From JBGAJN01 sp044224905 (GTDB lineage Bacteria > Verrucomicrobiota > Verrucomicrobiia > Limisphaerales > JBGAJN01), in NCBI GenBank assembly GCA_044224905.1, contig JBGAJN010000003.1, positions 992,001 to 1,056,000 on the forward strand: 64,000 nucleotides of DNA. Reading direction: 5' to 3'. A program made the translations under genes and the position numbers. A model generated the notes under the pieces. It was not told the DNA's origin and did not search any database. It saw only the letters and a list, made by a program, of their open reading frames with translations. The stretch's first letter is position 1, and each line of letters begins with the position of its first letter. This document shows positions 38,246 through 47,532 of the stretch, piece after piece.

Positions 38246-38788
38246 ATGAAAACCGTCTTAGCTTTTCTGTTGGCCATCGGCATCTCGTTCGGCGCCGTAG
38301 CGGCCTCGATTTACGATATCCCGCTGAAGGACATTGATGGCAAGGGCACGTCGCTCAAGGCTTATCAGGGCAAAGTCATGCTCGTGGTGAATGTCGCGTC
38401 GAAGTGCGGCCTCACTCCCCAATACAAGGGACTTGAAGCCACCTACGAAAAGTACAAGGACAAAGGTTTGGTGGTGCTCGGGTTCCCTTGCAACCAGTTC
38501 AAAGGCCAGGAACCCGGCAGCAACGCTGAAATCGTGAAATTCTGCACCGACAAATACAACGTGACCTTTCCGCTGTTCGATAAATTGGAAGTCAACGGCC
38601 CTGGTCGCCATCCGCTCTACAAAGCGTTGGCCGGCGAAGGCTCCCCGTTCCCGGGGGACATCAAATGGAATTTCGGGAAGTTCCTGGTTGGCCGCGACGG
38701 AAAGATTCTCAAGCGGTTTGAACCAAAGACCACCCCCGATTCTCCCGAAGTAATCGCGGCCATCCAAGCTGCGCTCGCTGCAAAATAA
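38246..38788 (+). CDS. exported glutathione/thiol peroxidase
   Basis: 180 residues with a signal peptide (MKTVLAFLLAIGISFGAVAA). The peroxidatic residue is Cys54 in VNVASKCGLTPQY (codon TGC, so no selenocysteine). Gln85 sits in GFPCNQFKGQEPG and the catalytic Trp in IKWNFGKFLVGRDG. A second Cys in GFPCNQF could resolve the disulfide, which suggests that the enzyme uses thioredoxin rather than glutathione. It reduces peroxides in the periplasm. It may share a transcript with the preceding protease. Confidence 0.93.
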   Translation: MKTVLAFLLAIGISFGAVAASIYDIPLKDIDGKGTSLKAYQGKVMLVVNVASKCGLTPQYKGLEATYEKYKDKGLVVLGFPCNQFKGQEPGSNAEIVKFCTDKYNVTFPLFDKLEVNGPGRHPLYKALAGEGSPFPGDIKWNFGKFLVGRDGKILKRFEPKTTPDSPEVIAAIQAALAAK

Positions 38789-38867
38789 TTTCTAAAACCA
38801 CACCTGACCGCTCAAGTTTGGTGGCGTTCGCGCCGTTGAATGAATCGCGGACGCAAAGCAAACTGAT

Positions 38868-39170
38868 ATGCCCAAAGTCAAACACATCGCCTTCCTGAAA
38901 TTCAAAGAAGGCACCACCTCCGAACAGATCGACGAAGTCTTCAACCAACTTCTCGAACTCTCTGAAACCATCTCCGGAATTGAAGACTACGTCGCCGGCC
39001 CCAACAACAGTCCCGAAGGGCTGACCGACGGCTACTCGCACGCGTTCGTCATGACTTTCACCGACGCCGCCGCGCGCGACGCTTATCTTCCGCACGCCGA
39101 ACACGAAAAGTTCAAGGCCGCTGCCTTGCCGCTCATCGACAAGGTCGCCGTCGTTGATTTCGAAGTTTAG
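38868..39170 (+). CDS. Dabb (stress-responsive alpha/beta-barrel) domain protein
   Basis: 100 residues covering a single dimeric ferredoxin-like Dabb domain: opening KHIAFLKFKEGTTSEQIDEV, middle EGLTDGYSHAFVMTFTDAAAR, and end YLPHAEHEKFKAAALPLIDKV. Members are small cytosolic dimers; a few are enzymes or stress-induced plant proteins, and most bacterial ones have no known role. A good hairpin terminator lies 129 bases downstream. Confidence 0.92.
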   Translation: MPKVKHIAFLKFKEGTTSEQIDEVFNQLLELSETISGIEDYVAGPNNSPEGLTDGYSHAFVMTFTDAAARDAYLPHAEHEKFKAAALPLIDKVAVVDFEV

Positions 39171-39298
39171 CTCATCTACCCGAAGTTGGGCGACCATCTA
39201 CACGCGAAGAATCCCAGGTCTCCATGAGACGGGATCCCCGCGAGGCAAACCCAACGCGCCCTATACCCGAAAAGTAAGAGCGGCGATAACTATCAGTA

Positions 39299-39336
39299 AC
39301 TGCGCCAGCCTCAACGGCCTGGCGCAGTATTGTTTT
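39299..39336 (+). terminator. rho-independent terminator
   Basis: A perfect 10-bp stem ACTGCGCCAG / CTGGCGCAGT with a 10-base loop is followed by ATTGTTTT. It ends the transcript of the protease-peroxidase-Dabb group before the convergent tiny gene. Confidence 0.85.
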
Positions 39337-39361
39337 CACCGCGGCCGGCGAAACGCTAAAA

Positions 39362-39457
39362 TTACGCACCGCGCCGCGACGTTGCGGGCGCCGCTTTGGG
39401 CTTCTCCTTCTTTCGCTTCTTGATTTCCTTTTTCTGACTTCGATTTCCTTTGGCCAT
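39362..39457 (-). CDS. 31-residue highly basic small protein
   Basis: This gene is too short for ordinary gene calls. ATG (at 39457) is preceded on the minus strand by CCAGGAGATCAT, a strong Shine-Dalgarno AGGAG at ideal spacing. The product starts MAKGNRSQKKEIKKRKKEKP and ends in Pro/Ala/Arg residues; over one third of it is Lys or Arg. Similar tiny MAKGxxSxKKExKKPK-type proteins occur in other bacteria as far as I recall, with no known role; the charge suggests nucleic-acid or ribosome contact. The stop is TAA at 39362-39364. Confidence 0.65.
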   Translation of the reverse strand: MAKGNRSQKKEIKKRKKEKPKAAPATSRRGA

Positions 39458-40013
39458 ATGATCTCCTGGTTAGTGTTGAACCGCAGTTACGGTCCCTTCG
39501 CCCCGCAATGCAATAGCGCACGCAGATTTATTTCTGGTGCCAATTGCAGCAGCGCTTCCCAAATGAATCTGTCGTAGAGGCGTCCTCCGCGGCCTTGTCG
39601 ACGCGACATTAGGGTATTACCCCATAGGCGATCATGTTCTATTCCCGTATTCGTATGCGCCACTGGCACGAGCATGATCGCAATCTGTCTGACCGCATCG
39701 TTTGTTGTATTTTGGGGATGTCGCAAAGGCCTTCAGAAGCTTAAGCGCCGGAACCAAATCTCATCCACCCCTCCATTCAATACACTCACCCCGCAGTCCG
39801 AGGCGAACGCGGCGGCGGGGATTGCTCCGTTGCACGTCGGCTCGGAGGAATCCTCGAGCGACTCGAACCATCGGTCCCTCGCGGAGCCAGCCCCGCACTC
39901 CAGCGTTTGAAAAACTTCAGACAAACTACGCCCGCTGCCACTCAAATTTCACAACCGCAAAACACTGTCCCATACTAGAAACCACCGGCAAAACGCACTG
40001 CCACACTACTCAA
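39458..40013. other. gene-poor stretch
   Basis: No certain gene. A 78-codon plus-strand frame at 39674-39910 begins with a hydrophobic stretch and a Cys (MIAICLTASFVVFWGC) that could be a lipoprotein signal, but it lacks a ribosome site and any family resemblance. The promoter of the tiny basic-protein gene should lie just above 39457. Confidence 0.4.
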
Positions 40014-40208
40014 ATGACACCCCTTCAACCTGGTCAACTTTGGAAAATGGAGCAATCACGCGTCGAGATCACCTTGGTGGGCAAGTTGCTCGTCCACTTC
40101 CGTCATTTTCGCGGCGACGCCAAACGAACCAGTCACACTTCCCTCCAATCGAAATCGGATCTGGAAAAGTATTTGAAGAAACACAATGCCGTGGTTGTGA
40201 AAGCGTGA
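40014..40208 (+). CDS. small conserved protein of about 64 residues
   Basis: 64 residues starting MTPLQPGQLWKMEQSRVEI. The start at 40014 is preferred over the long upstream frame because the conserved-looking part begins LxPGQLWKME. I recall similar small proteins (LEPGQLWKM..., ending ...YLKxxxA) in other Verrucomicrobiota, each with one beta-rich domain and a closing basic helix (SDLEKYLKKHNA). It is cytoplasmic with no known function. It is convergent with the HrpB-like helicase gene, 101 bases apart. Confidence 0.6.
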   Translation: MTPLQPGQLWKMEQSRVEITLVGKLLVHFRHFRGDAKRTSHTSLQSKSDLEKYLKKHNAVVVKA

Positions 40209-40309
40209 TTGGTTGACCGCCCGCGTGATCTTCTTCGCCGCGCTCGGTTTCGTAGACGTGACGAAACTGAGAAACGCCGATCATCTGCCCACCCCAACAC
40301 TTCAATCCC

Positions 40310-43039
40310 TCAAAGCCACGTGAAGCCGGGGAATTTCTTCTGCAAGGTCGGCTTGAGTTTGGGATAGGTGATCTGTTTGAAGATCGGCCAGTCGCAGGTC
40401 GAATCGACACGCTTTCCATCGGGGGAACAGAGCCACAATCGCACCGGCACAGTTCCCTCGCACACCAATGGGTGATGGGGAATTTGAAAGCACTCGTGAA
40501 GCTTCACCTGCACCTCGGGTGATTCAGCCTCGCCCTTGATCGGGTCGGTTTCTTCCGAGTAAGTGAGTTTCAGCTTCCGCCCGTCGTGCCAAAGAATCGT
40601 GAGCGGCGCGAGTTCATCCAGCCAGCCGACTTGTTCGGGCGCCAAATGCTTCGCGAAGGCGTCTTTCAAATGCGTGGCTTGCGCTTCTTTGACGAGCGTG
40701 AGTCCAGCGAAGGCGCGCGTGAGGCATTCTTTAATCGCCGCGTCATCGAACGGGCGGTATTCCAAATCAGGCATCGCCGCGCAGACTAGGTTCACGCGCG
40801 CGATGAATTGTTTCACCTCGTGATTGAACAACGGGAGCTCGAAGTAACCATTGAGAGACGCATCAGCGAGACACGCTCCGGAGGCCGCGGGCTCGACTTC
40901 TTTCTGATGCGCGTGGTGAATGACCAGGCCATTGAAGCGCACGAGTTTCACGGCGGAGACACGCTTGTGCGTGCGATCAAACAGATGCTCGACCTGCGTT
41001 TCCAACTGGTCGCGGAACATCGCTTCGATCCACTCGCGCTTCACCGCAGTGGCGAGGCCGAGCAACGTCAAGTTTTCCGATCCGCGTCCAGGCACTTCGC
41101 GAATGGTGGCGGCCACGAACAGCGGCGCGTTCTGCACCACGCTCTCCCGCATCAACGCGCCTTGGCGGCCCTCGCTCAAATCACAGTCGAGCGAACCCGT
41201 ATCGCGACGAATACACAGCTGATCGATGAAGCCGGCCATAAGGCAATGTTCCAGCGCGACCTCGAGCCCCTTCTCGCTGGTGTCATCGCCCTGCCCCTCG
41301 GGACTCGGCGCGATCAACTTCTGCTGGCGCACGATCTGAAGAAGTTGCTCGAAGGTCTGCTGCACCTGCCGCGCGACCTGAGCGTTAATGCCGTAGCGAC
41401 GGCAGCGGTCGAGGTTGAAGCCGTTGTTCTTCGCGAATTGATACGCGCGCATCAACGTGAAGAAGTCGGAGTCCTGGCTGGCTTCAAACAATTCACGCGC
41501 TTCGGCGATGTGCGCATCCTCGCGGCGCAAGCGCTGAAGCAGATCGCGCCCACTCACCAGCGCCGCACACAATGCCGCCGCCGGAACACAACCGCGCTGC
41601 GAAGCTTCGATAAGCATCCGGGAATAGCGCGGGTGCATCGGCAAGCGAAGCATCTGTCGACCGATCGGCGTGAGATCAGACGTTTCCGATGGGCCGCCGT
41701 CAGTCGCCGCGCCGGGTCGCAGCGCACCCAACGTGCGAAGTAACTTTTCCGCGCGCTCGACGGCTTGCGGATCAGGCTTGTCGAGCCAGTCGAAGCTCGC
41801 CGCGCGCTTGATACCCAGCGAATGCAACAGCAGGACGACTTCCGCCAGATCGCTGCGTTGGATTTCCGGCGTGTTGCGTTCGGGGCGATTCAGATGACCG
41901 CTCTCCGTCCAAAGCCGATGACATGTTCCCGGCGCGGTGCGCCCTGCCCTGCCCTTGCGTTGATCCGCTGAGGCGCGACTGATCTCCTCAATCATCAGGG
42001 TTCCGATTCCGCGCTCCGCGTCGAAACGCGCCACTCGAGCAACGCCGCTATCGACCACGTGCCGGATGCCGTCGATCGTCACCGACGTTTCGGCAACGTT
42101 GGTGGAAACGACGATCTTGCGCAGCGGGTTCGGAGCGAAGGCGAGGTCCTGTTCCTCCGGTTGCAAATCGCCGTGCAACGGAACAAACGCCACCCGTTCG
42201 TTCATCCGCGCGGCGCGGAGTGCACTGATCGTTCCGTTGATCTCGCCCATGCCGGGCATGAATACCAGAACGTCGCCGGGTTCGCCGGAATTCACGACGG
42301 CTTCCACGGCATCGGCGGCTTGCTCAGTGAGCGGTCGCTCGTCGTGGTGCGAAAGATAGCGAACATCAACCGGATAGCTCTGTCCTTCGGAAACGAGAAT
42401 CGGACAACGCGCCGGCGACGCACTGACGACGGGCGAGTTCGCGGAAGTTTCCTTCAATCCGAGCGCCTCCTCGACCGCTTCGACGGCCCTCGGTTTCGCT
42501 GGACCTCGGGGCGCTTGCGCTCCACTGAGATAATCAGCAACCGGTTCCGCATCGAGCGTCGCGGACATCACGACCATCTTCAAATCGGGGCGCAAGGTCT
42601 GCTGAATCTGCTTCACCAAGGCAAGCGACACGTCGCTGAGCAGATTGCGTTCGTGAAATTCGTCGAACACCACGATGCCCACGTCGGGCAAGGTGCGATC
42701 ATCCTGCAACCAACGGAGCAAAATTCCCTCGGTCACGAAACAGATGCGCGTGCCCAATCCGGTTTGATCATCGAAGCGGATTTGGTAGCCAACTTCGCCG
42801 CCGAGTTTCCCGCCACGCTCCCACGCCACGCGTGCGGCGACGGTTCGAGCAGCCACGCGGCGCGGTTGCAGGACAACGATCTTTTTGTCACCCGCGAGGC
42901 CCGCTTCGAGCAGCATCTGCGGCACCTGCGTCGTCTTGCCCGAACCGGTTGGCGCGACCAGCACGAGGCGGTTGCCAAACGTCAATTGACGCAGGATGTC
43001 GGCATGGATTTCCCAAATGGGCAGCGAACGTTCAGCCAC
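40310..43039 (-). CDS. hrpB: HrpB-like DEAH-box ATP-dependent helicase
   Basis: 909 residues from a GTG at 43039. The motor motifs are Walker A APTGSGKTTQVPQ near residue 28, DEFHERNLLSD (DEFH instead of DEAH/DEYH), SATLD, and QRKGRAGR. Later come the HA2 helical-bundle region and the HrpB_C-type end (LTILWHDGRKLKLTYSEET through ITYPKLKPTLQKKFPGFTW). An insertion rich in Ala/Pro/Glu follows the SATL motif at about residues 177-210. HrpB proteins are presumed RNA helicases, though their role is poorly known. The symbol rests on the C-terminal domain. Confidence 0.85.
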   Translation of the reverse strand: MAERSLPIWEIHADILRQLTFGNRLVLVAPTGSGKTTQVPQMLLEAGLAGDKKIVVLQPRRVAARTVAARVAWERGGKLGGEVGYQIRFDDQTGLGTRICFVTEGILLRWLQDDRTLPDVGIVVFDEFHERNLLSDVSLALVKQIQQTLRPDLKMVVMSATLDAEPVADYLSGAQAPRGPAKPRAVEAVEEALGLKETSANSPVVSASPARCPILVSEGQSYPVDVRYLSHHDERPLTEQAADAVEAVVNSGEPGDVLVFMPGMGEINGTISALRAARMNERVAFVPLHGDLQPEEQDLAFAPNPLRKIVVSTNVAETSVTIDGIRHVVDSGVARVARFDAERGIGTLMIEEISRASADQRKGRAGRTAPGTCHRLWTESGHLNRPERNTPEIQRSDLAEVVLLLHSLGIKRAASFDWLDKPDPQAVERAEKLLRTLGALRPGAATDGGPSETSDLTPIGRQMLRLPMHPRYSRMLIEASQRGCVPAAALCAALVSGRDLLQRLRREDAHIAEARELFEASQDSDFFTLMRAYQFAKNNGFNLDRCRRYGINAQVARQVQQTFEQLLQIVRQQKLIAPSPEGQGDDTSEKGLEVALEHCLMAGFIDQLCIRRDTGSLDCDLSEGRQGALMRESVVQNAPLFVAATIREVPGRGSENLTLLGLATAVKREWIEAMFRDQLETQVEHLFDRTHKRVSAVKLVRFNGLVIHHAHQKEVEPAASGACLADASLNGYFELPLFNHEVKQFIARVNLVCAAMPDLEYRPFDDAAIKECLTRAFAGLTLVKEAQATHLKDAFAKHLAPEQVGWLDELAPLTILWHDGRKLKLTYSEETDPIKGEAESPEVQVKLHECFQIPHHPLVCEGTVPVRLWLCSPDGKRVDSTCDWPIFKQITYPKLKPTLQKKFPGFTWL

Positions 43040-43057
43040 GGCGAGAGGACGGAAAAG

Positions 43058-43354
43058 TTACTTCAACACCACCAAGCGGAGCACAAGGGCGATCGCGCTG
43101 AGTGCGGCCATCATTCCACCGGGCATGAACTTTTTCCCCTTGGCGAACTTCATGCCGAAGTAAACGAGCAGCACGCCTAAAATGATGTCGGCGAGATACT
43201 GAACATTCAACACGCCGGTCGCGCAAAGAATGAGCGGCAGCGCAAACGCGGACGATGCGATCAGCGACGCCTTGCTGCCGGCTTTCAAGAAGCCCATCAA
43301 TCCGCCCGCGAGCAGCAACACGATGTAAACCCAGAGGACATTATTTGGTGTCAT
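43058..43354 (-). CDS. TMEM14-family small membrane protein
   Basis: 98 residues from the ATG at 43354 (MTPNNVLWVYIVLLLAGGLM); the frame is open to 43459, but homologues start about here. Four hydrophobic helices with the Gly-rich GGLMGFLKAGSKASLIAS are typical of the TMEM14/UPF0136 family. Eukaryotic TMEM14 proteins are mitochondrial; the bacterial role is unknown. The gene lies 18 bases upstream of the helicase start on the same strand and is probably cotranscribed. Confidence 0.85.
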   Translation of the reverse strand: MTPNNVLWVYIVLLLAGGLMGFLKAGSKASLIASSAFALPLILCATGVLNVQYLADIILGVLLVYFGMKFAKGKKFMPGGMMAALSAIALVLRLVVLK

Positions 43355-43445
43355 AATCAGGCGGAGAGTTAGCCACAAAGGCGCGCAGAATGCACAAAAG
43401 AAAACGGGGAAAATAATTTCTGCGCATCGAAAGTCTCTCCACAGC

Positions 43446-43631
43446 TCAACCTCCCGCAACGTCGAGACTCAGGATTTCTCCCGGTTCACATTCGGCAAAC
43501 ACCTCGAACGGCCGGCAGCAAACTTCGCAGTCTGTGGTGAATCGTTGTGACTCGATGCTCGTGTCGATAATCAACTCGAAACTCTGACCGCAGAACGGGC
43601 ACTGGATATTTTCGGAGACCTGCACGACCAC
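43446..43631 (-). CDS. CPXCG-motif cysteine-rich small protein
   Basis: 61 residues from a GTG at 43631. It carries two Cys pairs, C11-P-F-C14 and C35-x-x-C38 (followed by C39), which make a zinc-ribbon-like fold. This is the 'CPXCG motif' family of about 60 residues found as orphans in many bacteria. The likely role is zinc binding with a protein or nucleic-acid partner; nothing firmer is known. The DUF72 gene lies 39 bases upstream on the same strand. Confidence 0.88.
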   Translation of the reverse strand: MVVQVSENIQCPFCGQSFELIIDTSIESQRFTTDCEVCCRPFEVFAECEPGEILSLDVAGG

Positions 43632-43670
43632 AGACTATCTGCGATTTCTGCGCGGCGCAAAGCCATCCCG

Positions 43671-44630
43671 TCACAACTTGGCCGAGACCTCAGGGAGGAT
43701 CTTCGCCAACACGGCGCAGATGGTTTCGAGCGCGTTGCCTTCGAGCCGGTTGTTAACGTAGATGAAGATTTTTCCGGAGCCGGTCTTGCGTCGTTCCTCA
43801 ATCAACTTCGCTGCGGCGGCCCGGGCGTCGAGATTGGGTTCCTTCACCGCCTGATATGGGCTGAACAACTTCACGGCTTCTTCGTATTTCCTTCCGGGCT
43901 TCAGCAGGAACCGCGCGCCGCAAAGTTCCGGACTGGTCCGGCTTTCGGCCAGGATCATCTGCTCGCCCACCGAAGGCATGTCCGCCCAGCTGTTGTAGAT
44001 GTGCGCGACGCCGTGGCGGCTCAGTGTCTGGAAGTATTCGGGCTGAAGAAAATTGCGATTACGAATTTCAATTCCATAAGGCCAGCCTCGCGGCAACGCG
44101 CCGAGGAATTGTTCCAACGCCGCAACAAACTCGCGACCGCGCGTAAAATCTTCGCCGCCGAAGCGGGCGAACTCGAAAATGATCACCCCGACGTTGTCGC
44201 GCACCGGTTCCAGCGGACTCAGGAAAGCGCGAGCAAACAATTCCGCGTCGAGAAAGTGCGGATTCACCGAGCCGGCGCGGCGGCCGAAGCGCGGCAGATT
44301 GGGAAAACGTCGGAGCGTGATTTCGTCGGTGACCTTGAAGCCAAAACGAAAATCCTTCGGCACTTGCCCAACCAAGCCTTCGATCGTGCGCGCGTCTGGG
44401 AACTTGTAATACGCGGCATCGACGCAGACGGTCTTAAACACCTCCGCATATTCGGCGAGGCACAGACGCTCGAAGCGGCTTTCGGAGAAGCGCCCGCGCC
44501 AGACGTAACGGGCGCGATCGTAGAGGGAATCGAGCCAGCCGGGATATTTCCAAGACGATGTCCCGACAAAGACGCCGTCGGCCGCGAGCAACGTCAGCGC
44601 GGATTTAAGTTGTTCACGATCGAAGGTCAC
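43671..44630 (-). CDS. DUF72 domain protein
   Basis: 319 residues from a GTG at 44630. The DUF72 TIM-barrel pattern is clear: opening FVGTSSWKYPGWLDSLY, then KDFRFGFKVTDEIT, LEPVRDNVGVIIFEF, and a late KIFIYVNNRLEGNA. The family (YecE) is of unknown activity, found in bacteria and archaea, sometimes next to DNA-repair genes. Its conserved Ser-Trp near the N-terminus lies in a presumed active site. It is cytosolic. Confidence 0.9.
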   Translation of the reverse strand: MTFDREQLKSALTLLAADGVFVGTSSWKYPGWLDSLYDRARYVWRGRFSESRFERLCLAEYAEVFKTVCVDAAYYKFPDARTIEGLVGQVPKDFRFGFKVTDEITLRRFPNLPRFGRRAGSVNPHFLDAELFARAFLSPLEPVRDNVGVIIFEFARFGGEDFTRGREFVAALEQFLGALPRGWPYGIEIRNRNFLQPEYFQTLSRHGVAHIYNSWADMPSVGEQMILAESRTSPELCGARFLLKPGRKYEEAVKLFSPYQAVKEPNLDARAAAAKLIEERRKTGSGKIFIYVNNRLEGNALETICAVLAKILPEVSAKL

Positions 44631-44785
44631 GGCGTAACGATTGTGCAGAAAACGCGGGCATCACGCGAGAATGCGCCGACTAAGATGCTGTCGCGTGTGT
44701 CCCGCGACCGACGGCCACCGACGAACCATTGAACAATTGGCGGCGCAAGTTGATTGCCCGAAGCCCACCTCAATTGTCTCGCCAG

Positions 44786-45622
44786 CTACAGCTCCAACTC
44801 CGAGCCTTCGCGGGCGACAACAGAATTCTTGAATCGTTCCTGACACAATTTTTCCATGCGCAGCAAAAACTCGTCATCGTGGTTCGGGTCATGATGAGTC
44901 ATCGCCAATTGCTTGACTCCGGCCATTTCCGCGACCTGCATCGCCTGATCAAAACTGCTGTGCCCCCAGCCGCGTTGGCGAGCGAGTTCATCGGAAGTGT
45001 ATTGCGCATCGTGCACCAAGAGGTCAGCGCCTTGCGCCAGCTTGACCACCAGCGGATCGATCTGGTCTCCATGCTCAACATCGCTGCAGATGACGAGCAC
45101 TTTACCGTTTCGCTCGATGCGAAGTCCGTAGCAACCGCCTGGATGGCTCAGTTTCTGGGCCGTCACGATGGTCTCCACTTCGTTGATGCTGCGAAAATGC
45201 TCAGTGGCTTTCTGAACCTGGACAAACCGGAATTCGGCGCCCATGTGGCTCAACTGCACTGGAAAGTAAACCGACTGCAATTGAGTTTCGAAGATCTCCC
45301 TCAGGTTTCCCACCGTCTGATCCTCCCCAACGGTCAGCAACGTGATTTTCTGCTGCGGGTCATAGGCCGGCGCGAAAAATGGAAATCCCTGAATGTGATC
45401 CCAATGAAAATGAGTGAACGCGAGCGTGATTTGCTCCTGTTTGTGACCGATCACTTGCAGGTCCCGTCCCAAATTTCGAATGCCCGTTCCGGCATCGACA
45501 ATTGCGATCTGGTTGATGTCAGTAAAAGTAATTTGAAAGCACGTCGTGTTGCCGCCGAACTGCTGAAAACCCGCGTCGCACACCGGAGTCGAGCCGCGGG
45601 TGCCATAGAATTTCAATTTCAT
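44786..45622 (-). CDS. MBL-fold metal-dependent hydrolase
   Basis: 278 residues. The zinc site HFHWDH is at residues 71-76 (His71, His73, Asp75, His76), with further ligands in LSHPGGCYGLRI, CSDVEHGD, VHDAQYTSDE and MTHHDPNHDD. It resembles the phosphodiesterase/RNase-Z-like branch (opening KLKFYGTRGSTPV, close to GTRGSIP of bacterial relatives). The substrate could be a cyclic nucleotide or other phosphodiester. It stands between DUF72 and the flavoprotein gene on the same strand. Confidence 0.9.
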   Translation of the reverse strand: MKLKFYGTRGSTPVCDAGFQQFGGNTTCFQITFTDINQIAIVDAGTGIRNLGRDLQVIGHKQEQITLAFTHFHWDHIQGFPFFAPAYDPQQKITLLTVGEDQTVGNLREIFETQLQSVYFPVQLSHMGAEFRFVQVQKATEHFRSINEVETIVTAQKLSHPGGCYGLRIERNGKVLVICSDVEHGDQIDPLVVKLAQGADLLVHDAQYTSDELARQRGWGHSSFDQAMQVAEMAGVKQLAMTHHDPNHDDEFLLRMEKLCQERFKNSVVAREGSELEL

Positions 45623-45724
45623 GCAAAGGATCAGTGAACGTTACCTTATTCAAAAGTGCCGGCTAACACTGGTTGCGGCTCGACGTAAGTGTCAAGCGGA
45701 GATCGAAAGGCGCATGCTCGGGTT

Positions 45725-46894
45725 TCATACGGCCTGTCCCGCCGCGTGACCACTCGCCCAAGCCCATTGGAAATTATAGCCGCCGAGCCAACCAGTGACA
45801 TCCACCACTTCGCCAATGAAATAGAGCCCGGGAACTTGCCGCGCCTCCATCGTTTTGGAGGACAGCTCACTGGTGTCAACCCCGCCCAGAGTGACTTCGG
45901 CCTTCGCATAGCCTTCGGTGCCGGCGGGGCGGATCTCCCAATGATGAAGTTGCGCGGCGATGGATTCGAGCTCTCGCGGGGTAAAACGATTCATCGGACG
46001 CGATGGTGCAAAGCGCGCACACCACGCTTCGACGAAGCGCGATGGCAACCGCTGACCAAGAATCGTCTTGAGCTCCTTCTTCTCGCGTTGCTGAGCCGAC
46101 AGAAACTCGTACGCCGAGCTGTCAGGAAATAAATCAAAGACCATCGGCACACCGTCCGGCGCATAACTGGAGACCTGTAACACCGCCGGACCGCTCAAAC
46201 CGCGATGGGTGATCAGTATGTTCTCGCGGAAACGTGCGCCGCAAACGCCGGCGGTTACGTCGAGTGATAATCCACTCAACGGCGAGAAGGTCACCTGATC
46301 TTCCGGCCCAAACGTGATGGGCACCAAACCTGGATGCGGCGCGACAATCTTCAACGCGAACCTCTCTGCAAGCTGATAGCCAAATCCGCTAGCCCCGAGC
46401 TTCGGAAACGATAGCCCGCCGGTGGCGATCACCAATGAGTCACACGTAAACTCACCAAGACTTGTGACGACCTCAAAGTTCAATGGCTTGCGCACCTCGA
46501 CAACTCGGCAGTTCAACCGAATCTCTACCGCCGCCGCCGCAGCCTCGGCTTCGAGCATTTCCACAATTTCGCGCGAGCTCGTATCGCAAAACAGCTGGCC
46601 GAGTTTCTTTTCGTGATAGCGGATGCCGTGTCGTTCGACCAAGGCAATAAAGTCAGCCGGCGTGTAACGCGCGAGCGCGGACTTGCAGAAATGTGGACTA
46701 CCGCTCGTGACATAATTCGCCGCCGTCACGCCCGTATTGGTGAAATTGCAGCGCCCGCCACCCGAGATGAGAATCTTTTTTCCCAGCCGCTCGGCATGTT
46801 CCACCACTAGCACGCGGCGACCGCGCTGACCGGCCCGAATGGCACACATCAAGCCCGCCGCCCCGCCACCGATGATGATCACGTCATACTTCAC
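45725..46894 (-). CDS. BaiN/HI0933-family FAD-dependent oxidoreductase
   Basis: 389 residues. The dinucleotide-binding site YDVIIIGGGAAGLMCAIRAG opens the protein, followed by the family signatures LISGGGRCNFTN, CDSLVIATGGLSFPKLGASG, RGLSGPAVLQVS, and a C-terminal PGLYFIGEVVDVTGWLGGYNFQWAWASG. The family binds FAD and includes bile-acid dehydratase-like BaiN and many enzymes of unknown substrate. It sits at the edge of the accessory region: beyond its start the plus strand carries a gene remnant. Confidence 0.92.
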   Translation of the reverse strand: MKYDVIIIGGGAAGLMCAIRAGQRGRRVLVVEHAERLGKKILISGGGRCNFTNTGVTAANYVTSGSPHFCKSALARYTPADFIALVERHGIRYHEKKLGQLFCDTSSREIVEMLEAEAAAAAVEIRLNCRVVEVRKPLNFEVVTSLGEFTCDSLVIATGGLSFPKLGASGFGYQLAERFALKIVAPHPGLVPITFGPEDQVTFSPLSGLSLDVTAGVCGARFRENILITHRGLSGPAVLQVSSYAPDGVPMVFDLFPDSSAYEFLSAQQREKKELKTILGQRLPSRFVEAWCARFAPSRPMNRFTPRELESIAAQLHHWEIRPAGTEGYAKAEVTLGGVDTSELSSKTMEARQVPGLYFIGEVVDVTGWLGGYNFQWAWASGHAAGQAV

Positions 46895-46974
46895 CGCGCG
46901 GAGTAAGCCCTAGGTGGCGGCGCTGGGAAAGCAAAAGGGATTAAGCGTTGCACCTGCGGTTGCGAACTCAAACC

Positions 46975-47479
46975 GAGCTTGGCGACGAAGACCCGCGGGC
47001 ATTCAACGCCAACACCAACACCGGCGACCAGATCATTTTGCGCTGCGGCAAGGTGTCCAGATCGGCTTCTTACGCGCCCTACATCCGCCTTTACGGCCCG
47101 AACGGCGCGCTGCTGGCGCCCTACACCGACCACAATGACGCCTATGTCGCTTGCCGCACGACCAACAGCGGCACGTTCACCCTGCTGGCCGGCAGCTTCA
47201 ACTCCGGGCAAACCGGCGCCTACCGGCTGAGCGGGACCGGATACTCGGCCGGCGTGAATGTGTTCCCGACCATCGCGGGCACGAATTTCAACCTGACCGG
47301 CAGCGGCGGCGGCTCGAACGTGCAATACATTCTGATGACCTCCACAAACATCACTCAGCCGATCTCGCTGTGGACGCCAATCCGCACCAACAATTTCAAC
47401 AGCAACGGCGCGTTCAACGTGACAAATTCCTACAACCTCAATCTCCGCGAACAATACTTCCGCCTCGTCGTCCCCCTAA
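46975..47479 (+). pseudogene. remnant of a secreted protein with pre-peptidase-C-like and C-terminal beta module
   Basis: The frame carries a block resembling PPC-type domains (NTNTGDQIILRCGKVSRS, YIRLYGPNGALLAPY, then GTFTLLAGSFNSGQTGAYRL) and a terminal beta module ending NLREQYFRLVVP. There is no start and no signal peptide, so the 5' part is missing. At 47472-47476 a run of five C keeps the frame open; with one C less the reading would be VVP-stop at TAA 47477-47479, the expected C-terminus. Beyond this point the frame runs meaninglessly antisense to the giant gene. It is therefore truncated and frameshifted. Confidence 0.7.
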
Positions 47480-47532
47480 GAACGGACGACTCACGGCTCA
47501 AGTTATGCACTAAGCGTTCCGGGCCAGGCCAA

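Noticed and set aside
39487..39726. 79-residue minus-strand frame (LYDRFIWEALLQLAPEIN)
   Set aside because: The sequence has a protein-like look, but there is no ribosome site, no known family and overlapping alternatives exist.
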